Shown here: positions 42,004-50,604 of the stretch, piece after piece
Position numbering within the stretch: position 1 is the stretch's first letter
Layout: every line of letters starts with the position of its first letter
NCBI RefSeq assembly: GCF_900114045.1
Contig: NZ_FORQ01000001.1
Span: forward strand, 806,001 to 870,000
Direction: 5' to 3'
DNA length: 64,000 nucleotides
Origin: Kaistella treverensis
GTDB taxonomy: Bacteria > Bacteroidota > Bacteroidia > Flavobacteriales > Weeksellaceae
Translations under genes and position numbers: made by a program
Notes under the pieces: generated by a model
Database searches by the model: none
What the model was told of the DNA's origin: nothing
The model's input: only the letters and a program-made list of their open reading frames with translations

Positions 42004-43146
42004 TTAGCTGACGAAAGTAACGATCAGATAAGTTAGTCCTGCCACGAAAGCTGAAATTGGAATGGTTAAAATCCACGCCCAAAGCAAGCTCACGGTAATT
42101 CCCCAGCGAACTGCGGAAACCCGTTTTGTAACGCCAACACCGATAATTGAACCGGTAATGGTGTGCGTTGTAGAAACCGGAATACCGAAATGTTCCGAAA
42201 TGAAAAGCGTAATTGCACCCGCAGTTTCCGCGGCAACACCTTCCAATGGCGTAACTTTGGTAATTCTGGTTCCCATAGTTTTCACGATTTTCCAACCACC
42301 GCTCATGGTTCCCAAAGCAATCATTAAAAAGGAGGTAAAAGGCACCCAGAAATAATGTTCTACGAAATAATTAAACTGGTGTGTGCTGTCTAAGTTCAAA
42401 TATGCCGGATCCTGCAAAGTTTGCGTGTGGTGGTATATTACCGCCGCACCGATGATTCCCATTACCTTTTGCGCGTCATTGGTACCGTGTCCCAAGCTGA
42501 AAAGTGCTGAAGATGCCAATTGTAGCTTTTTGAAAACGTTGTCCGCTTTACGTGGACTCGCGTTTTTAGAAACATTTACGATAAATAGTGTAATTAAAAT
42601 CGATATGACTCCACCAATCATTGGTGCTAAAAATATAAAGAGGAAAATCGGAATTACTTTGTCATATTTCACCACATTCTGGGTAAACAGCTGCTTAAAT
42701 GCGAGCATCAGGTTATCCCAAAATCCCAAACCAGGATTGGCAAGCGCGACCGCATCATAATCTGAAACCAACGCAAACATAAGCGCTGCGCCGAGAAATC
42801 CACCGATCAACGTATGTGAAGACGAAGACGGAATGCCAAACCACCAGGTTAGCAAATTCCAAAAAATTGCCGCAATTAGCCCGGAAAAAATAACTTCAAG
42901 ATTGATGAAATTTTCATTCACCGACTTCGCAATTGTATTACCTATTTTAAATTCACCGATAACATAAGCGGCCAGGAAAAAAGCAGCAAAGTTCCAAACT
43001 GCAGCCCAAAGAACCGCCTGAAACGGCGTTAAAACTTTGGTTGAAACGATGGTCGCGATTGAATTCGCAGCATCGTGAAAACCATTGATGTAATCAAAAA
43101 TTAAAGCTAAAACAATGATGATTACAAGTAGAATTGGTAAATCCAT
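42004..43146 (-). CDS. PiT-family inorganic phosphate transporter
   Basis: A 380-residue low-affinity phosphate permease with about ten membrane helices in two inverted PiT halves. The PiT signatures are FDYINGFHDAANSIATIVSTKV (near residue 17) and, in the second half, SLGHGTNDAQKVMGII. GIPSSSSHTLIGG and GIPVSTTHTITGS are the paired helix-loop repeats. It lies 28 bp downstream of a DUF47 protein, the usual PiT accessory factor, and forms an operon with it. Confidence 0.94.
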   Translation of the reverse strand: MDLPILLVIIIVLALIFDYINGFHDAANSIATIVSTKVLTPFQAVLWAAVWNFAAFFLAAYVIGEFKIGNTIAKSVNENFINLEVIFSGLIAAIFWNLLTWWFGIPSSSSHTLIGGFLGAALMFALVSDYDAVALANPGLGFWDNLMLAFKQLFTQNVVKYDKVIPIFLFIFLAPMIGGVISILITLFIVNVSKNASPRKADNVFKKLQLASSALFSLGHGTNDAQKVMGIIGAAVIYHHTQTLQDPAYLNLDSTHQFNYFVEHYFWVPFTSFLMIALGTMSGGWKIVKTMGTRITKVTPLEGVAAETAGAITLFISEHFGIPVSTTHTITGSIIGVGVTKRVSAVRWGITVSLLWAWILTIPISAFVAGLTYLIVTFVS

Positions 43147-43174
43147 TCTTTATTATTAAAATTTAGGGAATAGA

Positions 43175-43813
43175 CTAAGCGTATTTAATTAAAATACTGT
43201 CAATCGTATTTGCAACATCCTCTGCTTTATCGGTCACTATTTCCAGATATTCAAAAACAGATTTTACTTTAATAATGGTAATCGCATCATTGGTTTCAAA
43301 CAATTTTACAATTCCCTGGCTTAGGACATCGTCTGCGATGTTTTCAAAGGAGTTAATTTTAATACAAGACTCTTTCACCGCTTTCGGATCTCTGAAATCA
43401 TTTAGGTTTTTAATTGCGTTCTGAACTTCTAGACACGATTTGTAAATCAAAAGTGTAAATTCTGTATAAGCCGGATCAAGTGGCGCTTTATAAAGGTAAA
43501 TGTATTTTGCTGATGCATACATATAATCGGCAATATCATCTAAACCGCTTGCCAAATGGCTGATATCTTCACGGTCAAACGGCGTGATGAAATTCTCGCC
43601 CAACTGCACGAAAATTTCGTGGGTTAAATCGTCCATACGGTGTTCGTAATCGCTCATGTGCTGCAACATCGTGTCGTCATTGATATCGAAATCCAGCAAA
43701 CTTTCATGAAATTCTTTTGACATGGCAACAAGTTCTGCCGCTACTTTTTCGAAGAGTACAAAAAACACTTTGTCTTTTGGCTGGAACATTTTAAAAATAT
43801 TTCCGATTCCCAT
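43175..43813 (-). CDS. DUF47 (PhoU-like) PiT accessory protein
   Basis: A 212-residue all-helical PhoU-like protein with no signal or membrane segment. Family blocks are MLQHMSDYEHRMDDLTHEIF, FITPFDREDISHLASGLDDIADYM and a C-terminal EYLEIVTDKAEDVANTIDSI. DUF47 proteins accompany PiT permeases and probably modulate phosphate uptake. It is the first gene of the two-gene operon. The strand and tight spacing leave little doubt of a shared role. Confidence 0.92.
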   Translation of the reverse strand: MGIGNIFKMFQPKDKVFFVLFEKVAAELVAMSKEFHESLLDFDINDDTMLQHMSDYEHRMDDLTHEIFVQLGENFITPFDREDISHLASGLDDIADYMYASAKYIYLYKAPLDPAYTEFTLLIYKSCLEVQNAIKNLNDFRDPKAVKESCIKINSFENIADDVLSQGIVKLFETNDAITIIKVKSVFEYLEIVTDKAEDVANTIDSILIKYA

Positions 43814-43915
43814 TTTATTTCGTTTAGAGATTAGTTTTGCAAATTTCGGAAAAAGACTGATACGATGTGCCTTTTTATATTAAGTTTCCTTAACATTGAT
43901 ATTATAATTTAAAAC

Positions 43916-43950
43916 AAAAAAAACCAGCTGCTTGAACAAACTGGTTTTTT
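43916..43950 (-). terminator. terminator of the large DEAD-box gene
   Basis: AAAAAACCAG (43918-43927) pairs with CTGGTTTTTT (43941-43950) around a 13-nt loop. T-run on the minus strand, 22 bp past the stop. Confidence 0.8.
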
Positions 43951-43971
43951 AGTAATTATCATGAATGAAAA

Positions 43972-45744
43972 TTATTTCGATTCTTCTGCGCGCAGCTCTT
44001 TACCTTTAAATTTCTGCGTTTCTAAACCTTTCAAAACTTCATCTTTATAAGATTTTTCTACTTCAAAGAAGGAGAATTTTTCCAGGATTTCAATATCACC
44101 GATATCGGGTCTTTTTTTCGATTTTGTTGTTGCTTTATTAATAATCTCCAACATATCGATTTTTTTCAAATGATCTCTTTTGCCGAGATTAAAGAAAAAA
44201 CGCACCATATCACCGTTATTTTTTCGCGGCTTTCTTTCCTTGAATTCGCGGTTTCCACCATCACGGTCTCTGCTAAATTCACGACTTCCGCCGTCTCTGT
44301 TTGAAGAAAAACGGTTTCCACCATCTCTTTTGTCACCACCACGATCGCGGTCGCGGCCTCTTCCGTCGCGGTCTCCTCTGCCACGGTCACGGCCTCTATC
44401 GCTGCCACGCTCATCGCTGTTGAATTTAATCTCAAGCAAATCGTCTTTATCTTTATAATAAAGCGCCATATCTCTTAACTGCAGCTGCAACATCTGGTGT
44501 GCCAATTCCTCTTTGGTAAAAGCAGATAAATCTGGGATTAATTCATTATCAAATTCTACCAAATTTTCGTGCTCGGTAAACAGTTTTTCGAAAACGCCGG
44601 CAACCTGTGCTTCGATGATCGTTTTTCCGGTCGGAATTTTCTTCTCTACGATTTCAATTTTCGTAGATTGTTTAATCTGCTTTAACTTTCTGGATTCTTC
44701 CGGTTTAATCAAAGCAATTGAAATTCCATCTTTTCCGGCACGGCCAGTTCTACCACTTCGGTGAACGAAAACCTCCGGATCATCAGGCAACGAAAAGTGA
44801 ATTACGTGAGTCAGTGAATTCACATCCAAACCTCGCGCAGCAACATCAGTCGCCACCAAAATATCGATGTTTTTCAGTCGGAATTTTTTCATCACCGTGT
44901 CGCGCTGCGCCTGTGACAAATCACCATGAAGCGCATCTGCAGCATAACCGTTCTGCATCAAAAAGTCTGCGACTTCCTGAGTTTCCATTCTGGTTCGGCA
45001 AAAGATAATTGAATATTGATTTGGATTTGCATCGATCAATCTTTTCAAAGCTTCTTTTTTGTTTCTGTAACCAACCACGTAAAATTCGTGCTTGATGTTT
45101 TTCTTCACCTCATTCAACGATCCTACCACAATACGGTGCGGATCGGTCAAATAGTTTTTAGAAATTCTTTCAACTTCTCTGTTCATCGTTGCCGAGAAAA
45201 GGAAAGTTTGTTTTGTGTCAGGTGTTTCGCGTAAGATTGTTTCCAAATCATCTTTGAAACCCATTGATAACATTTCATCAGCTTCATCAAGAATCATCCA
45301 TCTGATTTCCGAGAAATCAAGTGCTTTTCTGTTAATCAAATCGATAACACGTCCCGGAGTTCCCACCACGATTTGTGGTTTGTCCCGCAACGATCTGATC
45401 TGATCAGTGATACTGCTTCCACCATAAACCGCTGTAGTTTTGATGTTTCGCATGTATTTCGAATAATTAGTAATGTCTTTGGTAATTTGCAAACAAAGTT
45501 CTCTGGTTGGACAAAGCACCAATAATTGGATTTTGCGACTCCCGTCGTCAATCATATCCAAAATCGGAAGCGTAAAAGCTGCTGTTTTGCCTGTTCCCGT
45601 CTGCGCAAGTGCGATAAGATCGCGTATATCTGTAGAGATAAAAGGAATAGTCTGTTTTTGGATTTCTGTTGGGCTTACAAAGCCCAGTTCGCCAATTGCC
45701 TTCAAGATTTCAGGACTTAAATTGGTCTCCGTAAATAAATTCAT
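43972..45744 (-). CDS. DEAD-box RNA helicase with RDRG tail and DbpA-type RNA-binding domain (DeaD/CsdA-like)
   Basis: A 590-residue RNA helicase. The core (1-370) has Q motif SPTEIQKQTIP, motif I AQTGTGKTAAF, DEAD, FSAT, ATDVAARGLD and HRSGRTGRAG. Residues about 440-510 are low-complexity RDRGRG/RDGG/NRE repeats like RGG boxes. A DbpA-type RNA-binding domain (about 515-585, VRFFFNLGKRDHLKKIDMLEIIN) follows. This architecture matches DeaD/CsdA, active in ribosome assembly and cold. A TATCTTTG promoter sits 26 bp upstream. The repeat region is purine/pyrimidine skewed, which creates a spurious proline/serine-rich frame opposite. Confidence 0.93.
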   Translation of the reverse strand: MNLFTETNLSPEILKAIGELGFVSPTEIQKQTIPFISTDIRDLIALAQTGTGKTAAFTLPILDMIDDGSRKIQLLVLCPTRELCLQITKDITNYSKYMRNIKTTAVYGGSSITDQIRSLRDKPQIVVGTPGRVIDLINRKALDFSEIRWMILDEADEMLSMGFKDDLETILRETPDTKQTFLFSATMNREVERISKNYLTDPHRIVVGSLNEVKKNIKHEFYVVGYRNKKEALKRLIDANPNQYSIIFCRTRMETQEVADFLMQNGYAADALHGDLSQAQRDTVMKKFRLKNIDILVATDVAARGLDVNSLTHVIHFSLPDDPEVFVHRSGRTGRAGKDGISIALIKPEESRKLKQIKQSTKIEIVEKKIPTGKTIIEAQVAGVFEKLFTEHENLVEFDNELIPDLSAFTKEELAHQMLQLQLRDMALYYKDKDDLLEIKFNSDERGSDRGRDRGRGDRDGRGRDRDRGGDKRDGGNRFSSNRDGGSREFSRDRDGGNREFKERKPRKNNGDMVRFFFNLGKRDHLKKIDMLEIINKATTKSKKRPDIGDIEILEKFSFFEVEKSYKDEVLKGLETQKFKGKELRAEESK

Positions 45745-45770
45745 GTAAAAGATCGTCTATAAATTGGGTG

Positions 45771-45778
45771 CAAAGATA
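45771..45778 (-). promoter_or_regulatory. -7 element (TATCTTTG) upstream of the large DEAD-box gene
   Basis: Minus-strand TATCTTTGC, 26 bp before the ATG at 45744. Confidence 0.5.
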
Positions 45779-45829
45779 CGTTTTTAAAATTGATAATATT
45801 AGCGCGCTTTTCTTCAATTTTCAATAATT

Positions 45830-45862
45830 GAAAAAATTGGGCGTTTTAGCGGCTATTTTTTT
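45830..45862 (+). repeat. short AT-hairpin repeat, copy i
   Basis: GAAAAAATTGGGCGTTTTAG followed by CGGCTATTTTTTT. It lies in the divergent spacer between the DEAD-box gene and the DUF2461 gene. Confidence 0.55.
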
Positions 45863-45889
45863 TATTAATTTTAAAGATTAAAATTCATC

Positions 45890-46549
45890 ATGAAATCGCT
45901 TAAAAGTTCCACCCTCAGTTTTTTAAATTTATTAAAGCTAAATAACAACCGCGACTGGTTTAATGAAAATAAAGAACTTTACCTGAAAGCCAAAGACAAC
46001 GTGGTTGATTTTGTCGATGAACTCATCACGGAAATTGGTGAATTTGATGAAGACATCTTGAAAATTGACGCGAACAAAGCCTTGTTCCGAATTTATCGCG
46101 ACACGCGATTTTCACAAAATAAACAACCATACAAAACCAATTTCGGCATCAGTTTAGGAATGGGAAAAGGTAAAAAAGCCGGTTATTATTTACACATCGA
46201 GCCGGGAAAATCTTTTCTTGCCGGCGGGGTTTACCAACCAGAATCTGCGGTATTAAAAGAAATTAGAAAAAATATCGAGCTAAATGACCAGATTTTTCAA
46301 AATATTCTGGAAGAAGAAACTTTCCGAAATAATTTCCGTGGCTTGAGTGTGGAAAGCAAACTGAAAAGAATCCCTACAGGTTTTGAAAAAGACCATCCGA
46401 TGGCCGAATTTCTGAAACTGAAAAGTTTCACCGTAAGTCATCCGGTTTCCGATGAAGTTTTGATGAAAACCGGCGCTGTAAAGGATTTTGCTAAAGTTTA
46501 CAAAGCGATGAAACCTTTAAATGATTTTCTTGGCGAACCTTTTCAATAA
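45890..46549 (+). CDS. DUF2461 family protein (TIGR02453 type)
   Basis: A 219-residue cytoplasmic protein of unknown function. Diagnostic blocks are LNNRDWFNENKELYLKAKD at the N-terminus, FRIYRDTRFSQNKQPYKTNFG, and YYLHIEPGKSFLAGGVYQPE in the middle. A conserved RDTRFS arginine cluster suggests a nucleic acid or phosphate ligand, but this is only inference. Divergent from the DEAD-box helicase, with no other partner. Confidence 0.88.
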   Translation: MKSLKSSTLSFLNLLKLNNNRDWFNENKELYLKAKDNVVDFVDELITEIGEFDEDILKIDANKALFRIYRDTRFSQNKQPYKTNFGISLGMGKGKKAGYYLHIEPGKSFLAGGVYQPESAVLKEIRKNIELNDQIFQNILEEETFRNNFRGLSVESKLKRIPTGFEKDHPMAEFLKLKSFTVSHPVSDEVLMKTGAVKDFAKVYKAMKPLNDFLGEPFQ

Positions 46550-46568
46550 AATAAGTTTTTAGAAAAAC

Positions 46569-46601
46569 AAAAAAATCTGCCTAAACAGCACCGAATTTTT
46601 A
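46569..46601 (+). repeat. short AT-hairpin repeat, copy f
   Basis: AAAAAAATCTGCCTAAACAG followed by CACCGAATTTTTA. It is 19 bp after the DUF2461 stop, and shares the core TGCC(T/C)AAACAGCAC with copies a and d. Confidence 0.6.
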
Positions 46602-46619
46602 TTAAATAAATACCAAATT

Positions 46620-46643
46620 AAAAGCGGCAAAATTTCCGCTTTT
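46620..46643 (-). terminator. terminator of the TlpA-like gene
   Basis: AAAAGCGG (46620-46627) pairs with CCGCTTTT (46636-46643) around an 8-nt loop, just after the minus-strand stop at 46647. Confidence 0.75.
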
Positions 46644-46646
46644 AAT

Positions 46647-47159
46647 TTATTTTAACTCGTTAATTTTTTTCTGAATATCAGGATCACTCGGGCTAATTGC
46701 GTAATATTTTGCAATTTTTCCGGTTTGGTCAATGACCATAAAACGCGGCACCCAATTCAAATCGATGTAATTATTGAAATTATTTTTCCAGCCCTCATCA
46801 AACCAATAATTTTCTTCGCCAATAATCTCGTACTTTTCTAAACCGCGTTTCCATTGCTCATGCGAACGATCCAGCGAAAAATAAACGAAATCAATTTCGG
46901 GATTTTCTTCCTTTAGTACTTTCGTCGATGGCAAAGCCAAAATGCAGTCACGACACCAGCTTGCCCAAAAATCAATGATTAAAATCCGGCCTTCATGCTT
47001 TTTTAGGATTTCTGCAATCTGCAATTTTTTGCCGTTTAAGGCGGTAATTTTTTGCGTTAAAGCTTCTTTTGAAAATTCGGTTTTACTTGTGGTCGGAACT
47101 TTTTGAGCAAAAAGCGAAACCGAAAAAAGCAAGGTTAAGACTGTTATTTTTAAATTCAT
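46647..47159 (-). CDS. TlpA/ResA-like periplasmic thioredoxin
   Basis: A 170-residue exported thioredoxin-fold protein. The signal peptide is MNLKITVLTLLFSVSLFAQ. The redox motif is Cys69-Arg-Asp-Cys72 in IIDFWASWCRDC, with the cis-proline region NWVPRFMVIDQTG. TlpA/ResA-like proteins reduce or oxidise periplasmic thiols, for example during cytochrome c assembly. CRDC is less common than CxPC. It is 38 bp downstream of the alpha-amylase gene and may be co-transcribed. Confidence 0.88.
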   Translation of the reverse strand: MNLKITVLTLLFSVSLFAQKVPTTSKTEFSKEALTQKITALNGKKLQIAEILKKHEGRILIIDFWASWCRDCILALPSTKVLKEENPEIDFVYFSLDRSHEQWKRGLEKYEIIGEENYWFDEGWKNNFNNYIDLNWVPRFMVIDQTGKIAKYYAISPSDPDIQKKINELK

Positions 47160-47197
47160 TTTATGTTTTTCTAAAAGCTTTTTAGTTTTTAATTATT

Positions 47198-48841
47198 TTA
47201 TATTTTTTCAAATAAAACGATGGTAGAATCGCTGCTGATTTTTGCGGAATTATCTTTCGAAACTACCGTCGTTTCTCCGGAATACGCATCGCGTAATTTG
47301 GTTCCCGCAGGAAAAATTCCGCCCAAATTCACCATTTTTTCACCTTTTGGCAAATCCAATCCAACTACAACTTTATCGGTGAAATTGTCTTTCGTAAAAC
47401 TTCTGGAAAACCAATACTGCGCGTTATTTTCTAAATTTTTGTGAACGCCCGCGCCCACCGCCGGATGATCCGCCCGGAATTTCCCTAATTTCTGGTAATG
47501 TTCTTCGAGTTTTTGCGTCGCCGCATTATTTTGCAAATCATTCCAGTTCATATTGCTTCTCAAAGTAGCGTCGCCTTCGGCGCCTTCAATTGTTAAATCG
47601 CGTGCGCTTTCATCACCATAATAAATTTGGGAAATTCCCGGTGTTAAAATCAGTTTTGTGGCTGCTTCGAAGGTTCTTTTTCGATCTTTATCGAAAGGCG
47701 AACCGTCGTCATGCGAAGTAAGGTAATTCATGACTGTTTTTCCGTTCAGATCGCCGTTCAGCAAATTTGAATAATTCGAAAAAAGTTCTTCGTACGGTTT
47801 ATTGGCGTCGCCTTTAAAATCAAAATTAATTAAAGATTTAAAGCCGTTTTGATAATAATTCACTTTTTTATCACCAAAATTATAATCCTGCTTTTGGGAA
47901 ATTCCGTAGCCGTAAACTTCGCCAACGGTGAAAAATAAGTTGTTATCCAGCACTTTTTCCGGATTTTTTCTTTTGTAAATATCAAAAGCTTCCTGACAAA
48001 CTTTCTGGAAATCTTTCCAAACATCTTCGTTGGTGTGTTTCACTGTATCTACGCGATAACCGTCGATTCCGTAGTCTTCCACATAATCCGCCAGCCATTT
48101 CATAATATAATATTTTGGGCCACGCGGATAACCGGTGCGCGCAAAAAATTCGTCAAGCGATTTCATTTCTGCCTCATATCTCCCCTCTTTTTTCCATTTT
48201 TCCACCAACATTTGCGGCAATTCCACCGGTTGGTCAGATTCGGTTAAAATATCCGGAAGGTTGGCGACCAAAGTACAGGCCGTCGTATTTTGATAATTAT
48301 TGTAGGTACAGGTTGGCGAAGTTCGAACCCAGGAATTTGGGTAAGCCGCGTCAACTGTTGTTACCGGTCCGGTGTGGTTGATGACGGCATCTAAAACAAT
48401 TCGAATACCTTTTTTATGCGCTTTTTCCACTAATTCCTGCAAATCTGCTTTTGTACCGAAATTCGGATCAAGCGCGGTCCAGTCTTTTGCCCAATAGCCG
48501 TGAAAACCGTACGTTTTTCCCGTTCCCTCATCTGTCGCACCGTGAATTTGCTCCACAAGCGGCGTCATCCAAATGGCGTTTACACCTAAGTCAGTAAAGT
48601 AATTTTCATCAATTTTCTGGATAATTCCGCGTAAATCTCCTCCCTCAAAACCGCGTAAAACCGCAGCTTTTTCTGTGCGATTAAAATTCACATCATTGTC
48701 CGGATTTCCATTTTTAAAACGGTCGGTCAGCAGAAAATATACATTGGCGCCTTCCCAGACAAACGGTTTTTCGCTGGTATTTTTCAGCGCAGAACATGAA
48801 CTTAAAAGGCCAATCAGCAGTAAAAATAAATATTTTTTCAT
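47198..48841 (-). CDS. GH13 alpha-amylase-like lipoprotein
   Basis: A 547-residue surface or periplasmic glucan hydrolase. The lipoprotein signal MKKYLFLLLIGLLSSC gives Cys16. The (beta/alpha)8 barrel motifs are region I DAVINHTG, region II GIDGYRVDTVKH (nucleophile Asp), region III FFTVGEVYG (acid/base Glu), and region IV YLTSHDDG (stabilising Asp). A C-terminal beta domain runs from about 460. It resembles SusA/neopullulanase-type enzymes. No SusC/SusD pair is near, so the full polysaccharide locus must be elsewhere or absent. Confidence 0.93.
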   Translation of the reverse strand: MKKYLFLLLIGLLSSCSALKNTSEKPFVWEGANVYFLLTDRFKNGNPDNDVNFNRTEKAAVLRGFEGGDLRGIIQKIDENYFTDLGVNAIWMTPLVEQIHGATDEGTGKTYGFHGYWAKDWTALDPNFGTKADLQELVEKAHKKGIRIVLDAVINHTGPVTTVDAAYPNSWVRTSPTCTYNNYQNTTACTLVANLPDILTESDQPVELPQMLVEKWKKEGRYEAEMKSLDEFFARTGYPRGPKYYIMKWLADYVEDYGIDGYRVDTVKHTNEDVWKDFQKVCQEAFDIYKRKNPEKVLDNNLFFTVGEVYGYGISQKQDYNFGDKKVNYYQNGFKSLINFDFKGDANKPYEELFSNYSNLLNGDLNGKTVMNYLTSHDDGSPFDKDRKRTFEAATKLILTPGISQIYYGDESARDLTIEGAEGDATLRSNMNWNDLQNNAATQKLEEHYQKLGKFRADHPAVGAGVHKNLENNAQYWFSRSFTKDNFTDKVVVGLDLPKGEKMVNLGGIFPAGTKLRDAYSGETTVVSKDNSAKISSDSTIVLFEKI

Positions 48842-48864
48842 TGTATTTTTTTAACGTTTAAATA

Positions 48865-48896
48865 AGAAAAAGTGGCATTTTAGCAGGTATTTTTCC
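48865..48896 (+). repeat. short AT-hairpin repeat, copy h
   Basis: AGAAAAAGTGGCATTTTAGC followed by AGGTATTTTTCC. It lies 24 bp upstream of the alpha-amylase start, in the divergent spacer with the flippase gene. Confidence 0.5.
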
Positions 48897-48982
48897 AATC
48901 TTTAAAAATAAAGTAATTGCCCGTAACCACGAAATATTCTGTGGCAAGTCTTCCATTTTAACAAATATTTAACATATTTTAC

Positions 48983-48990
48983 TATATTTG
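48983..48990 (+). promoter_or_regulatory. -7 element (TATATTTG) upstream of the flippase gene
   Basis: TATATTTG, 132 bp before the flippase ATG. If used, the mRNA has a leader of about 125 nt, for which no clear structure was seen. Confidence 0.35.
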
Positions 48991-49122
48991 TTTTTTGCTT
49001 TTGAAAATCCAGTTAATGCCGCAAACATTTTTTTTCAGTTTAATAACATTTGGTTCTCACCAAAAATTCATCGCAAAAGCGCTGCTCCTAGGCAATTTCA
49101 CCACTCAAAATAGAATGAAACG

Positions 49123-50601
49123 ATGAGCGTAGTTGCGAGGCAAGGATTTAAATATTCTTTGATTGGATATTTCGGTTTTTTACTCGGAACCATTTCCGCG
49201 ATTTTCGTTTTTCCGTATGACATGGAATTTTACGGAAAACTACGCTACATTATGCCGACCGCAGAAATGCTTTTACCCGTCGTGGTTTTCGGACTTTCTT
49301 TCTCAAATGTTAAATTTTTTCTGCAGGCTAAAAAAGCGGGTAAAAATCTAAATTTGCTCTCACTTTCGCTCGTCGGGATTGTAATTAACTTTCTAATTTT
49401 TAGCCTCTTTTTCTTTCTTTTTTTCCAATTTTTCCCTGGTTTTAAAACGCTGGAACTTTGGAAGATGAAACGGCTCATTTTGCCGCTCATTTTAATAATG
49501 GCGCTTTCCGCGGTTTTCAATAAATATATCACCAATTTTAAGCGGATTGCTGTTCCGAATATTTTCGAAAATCTTTTTCCCAAAATCGCTAATTTAGGTG
49601 CTTTTGTGCTCTTTTTCTTTTTGGGAATGTCCGAAAAAGGTGCGTACGGATTTTTCATCGGAATGTTTATTCTGTCTTTTGTCGGCTATTTTTTTTACGC
49701 CAATAAGCTCGAAAAATTTTCACCGGATTTTAGCACAGATTATGTTCGGAAAGACAATTTGTGGAAAGAAATCCTGAATTACAGTTTCTACGGATTTCTC
49801 GGAAACATCGGAAATTACATCGCTTTCCGCGTTGATAATTTCATGATCGGCGAATTTTTAAACTTCGAAGAGAACGGCGTTTACAGCATTATTCTCTCCA
49901 TTTTGTCTTTTATCATGATTCCGCAAATGGGAATTTTCAATATTTCAGCGCCGATTATCAATAAAAATATTTCCGACAATGATTTCGAGGAACTCGACCG
50001 TTTTCATAAAAAAACGTCGCTGACTTTGTTCTTTTTAGGTGCGGTTTTATTTGCATGTATTCTCGTTGGCTTCCCGTATTTAAGCAACTTTATCAAAAAC
50101 GGCGAGCAGCTTCGTCAGGCCGAACCTGTCGTTTGGATTTTAGGTTTCGCGATGGTTTTCGATCTTGCTACCGGCTTCAACGGACATATCATTTCGCTCT
50201 CGAAATACTATCGTTTCAACATTGTGGTGATGCTGTTTTTAGCGATTACCACCATTGTTTTAAACTACCTTTTCCTCACAAAAACCGAATTAGGAATCAT
50301 CGGAATCGCAATGGCAACGGGCATTTCGCTCACCTTGTTCAACCTGATCAAAATTTATTTCAATTTCGTAAAATTCAAGGTTTTTCCGCTAACCATCGAA
50401 ATGATGTACGTTTTTATTATCTGCACTTTAGCGAGTACCGTAGCGATTATTTTGCCGGACACGAACAGCAATTTCCTGAATTTAATTTACAAACCGGGAT
50501 TTGTTTTACTCGTGATTTTCGGCGCTAATCACGTGATGAAAATTTTCCCGTTGGAGGAATATCTGAATACAAGGTTTTTCCGAAGCTTATTTAAATTCTA
50601 G
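49123..50601 (+). CDS. polysaccharide flippase (Wzx/MOP family)
   Basis: A 492-residue integral membrane protein with about 14 hydrophobic helices of the MOP exporter/oligosaccharide-flippase type. It begins VARQGFKYSLIGYFGFLLGTISAIFVFPY. It moves lipid-linked glycans across the inner membrane by homology. Charged residues in membrane helices (for example the N-terminal Arg/Lys) are typical. A minus-strand glycosyltransferase gene ends 3 bp from its stop, in a convergent layout. Its lipid-linked cargo might include products of the GT2, GT4 and DprE-type genes in this window. Confidence 0.88.
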   Translation: MSVVARQGFKYSLIGYFGFLLGTISAIFVFPYDMEFYGKLRYIMPTAEMLLPVVVFGLSFSNVKFFLQAKKAGKNLNLLSLSLVGIVINFLIFSLFFFLFFQFFPGFKTLELWKMKRLILPLILIMALSAVFNKYITNFKRIAVPNIFENLFPKIANLGAFVLFFFLGMSEKGAYGFFIGMFILSFVGYFFYANKLEKFSPDFSTDYVRKDNLWKEILNYSFYGFLGNIGNYIAFRVDNFMIGEFLNFEENGVYSIILSILSFIMIPQMGIFNISAPIINKNISDNDFEELDRFHKKTSLTLFFLGAVLFACILVGFPYLSNFIKNGEQLRQAEPVVWILGFAMVFDLATGFNGHIISLSKYYRFNIVVMLFLAITTIVLNYLFLTKTELGIIGIAMATGISLTLFNLIKIYFNFVKFKVFPLTIEMMYVFIICTLASTVAIILPDTNSNFLNLIYKPGFVLLVIFGANHVMKIFPLEEYLNTRFFRSLFKF

Positions 50602-50604
50602 AAT

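Noticed and set aside
44166-44458. Frames opposite or beside the helicase RDRG tail with low-complexity Ser/Arg/Pro or Val/Thr/Ala sequence
   Set aside because: They are shadows of the RDRG-repeat codons in the DEAD-box gene.
49001-49122. Small gene or RNA in the flippase leader
   Set aside because: Only a short ATG-TGA frame (49113) and no convincing stem were found.
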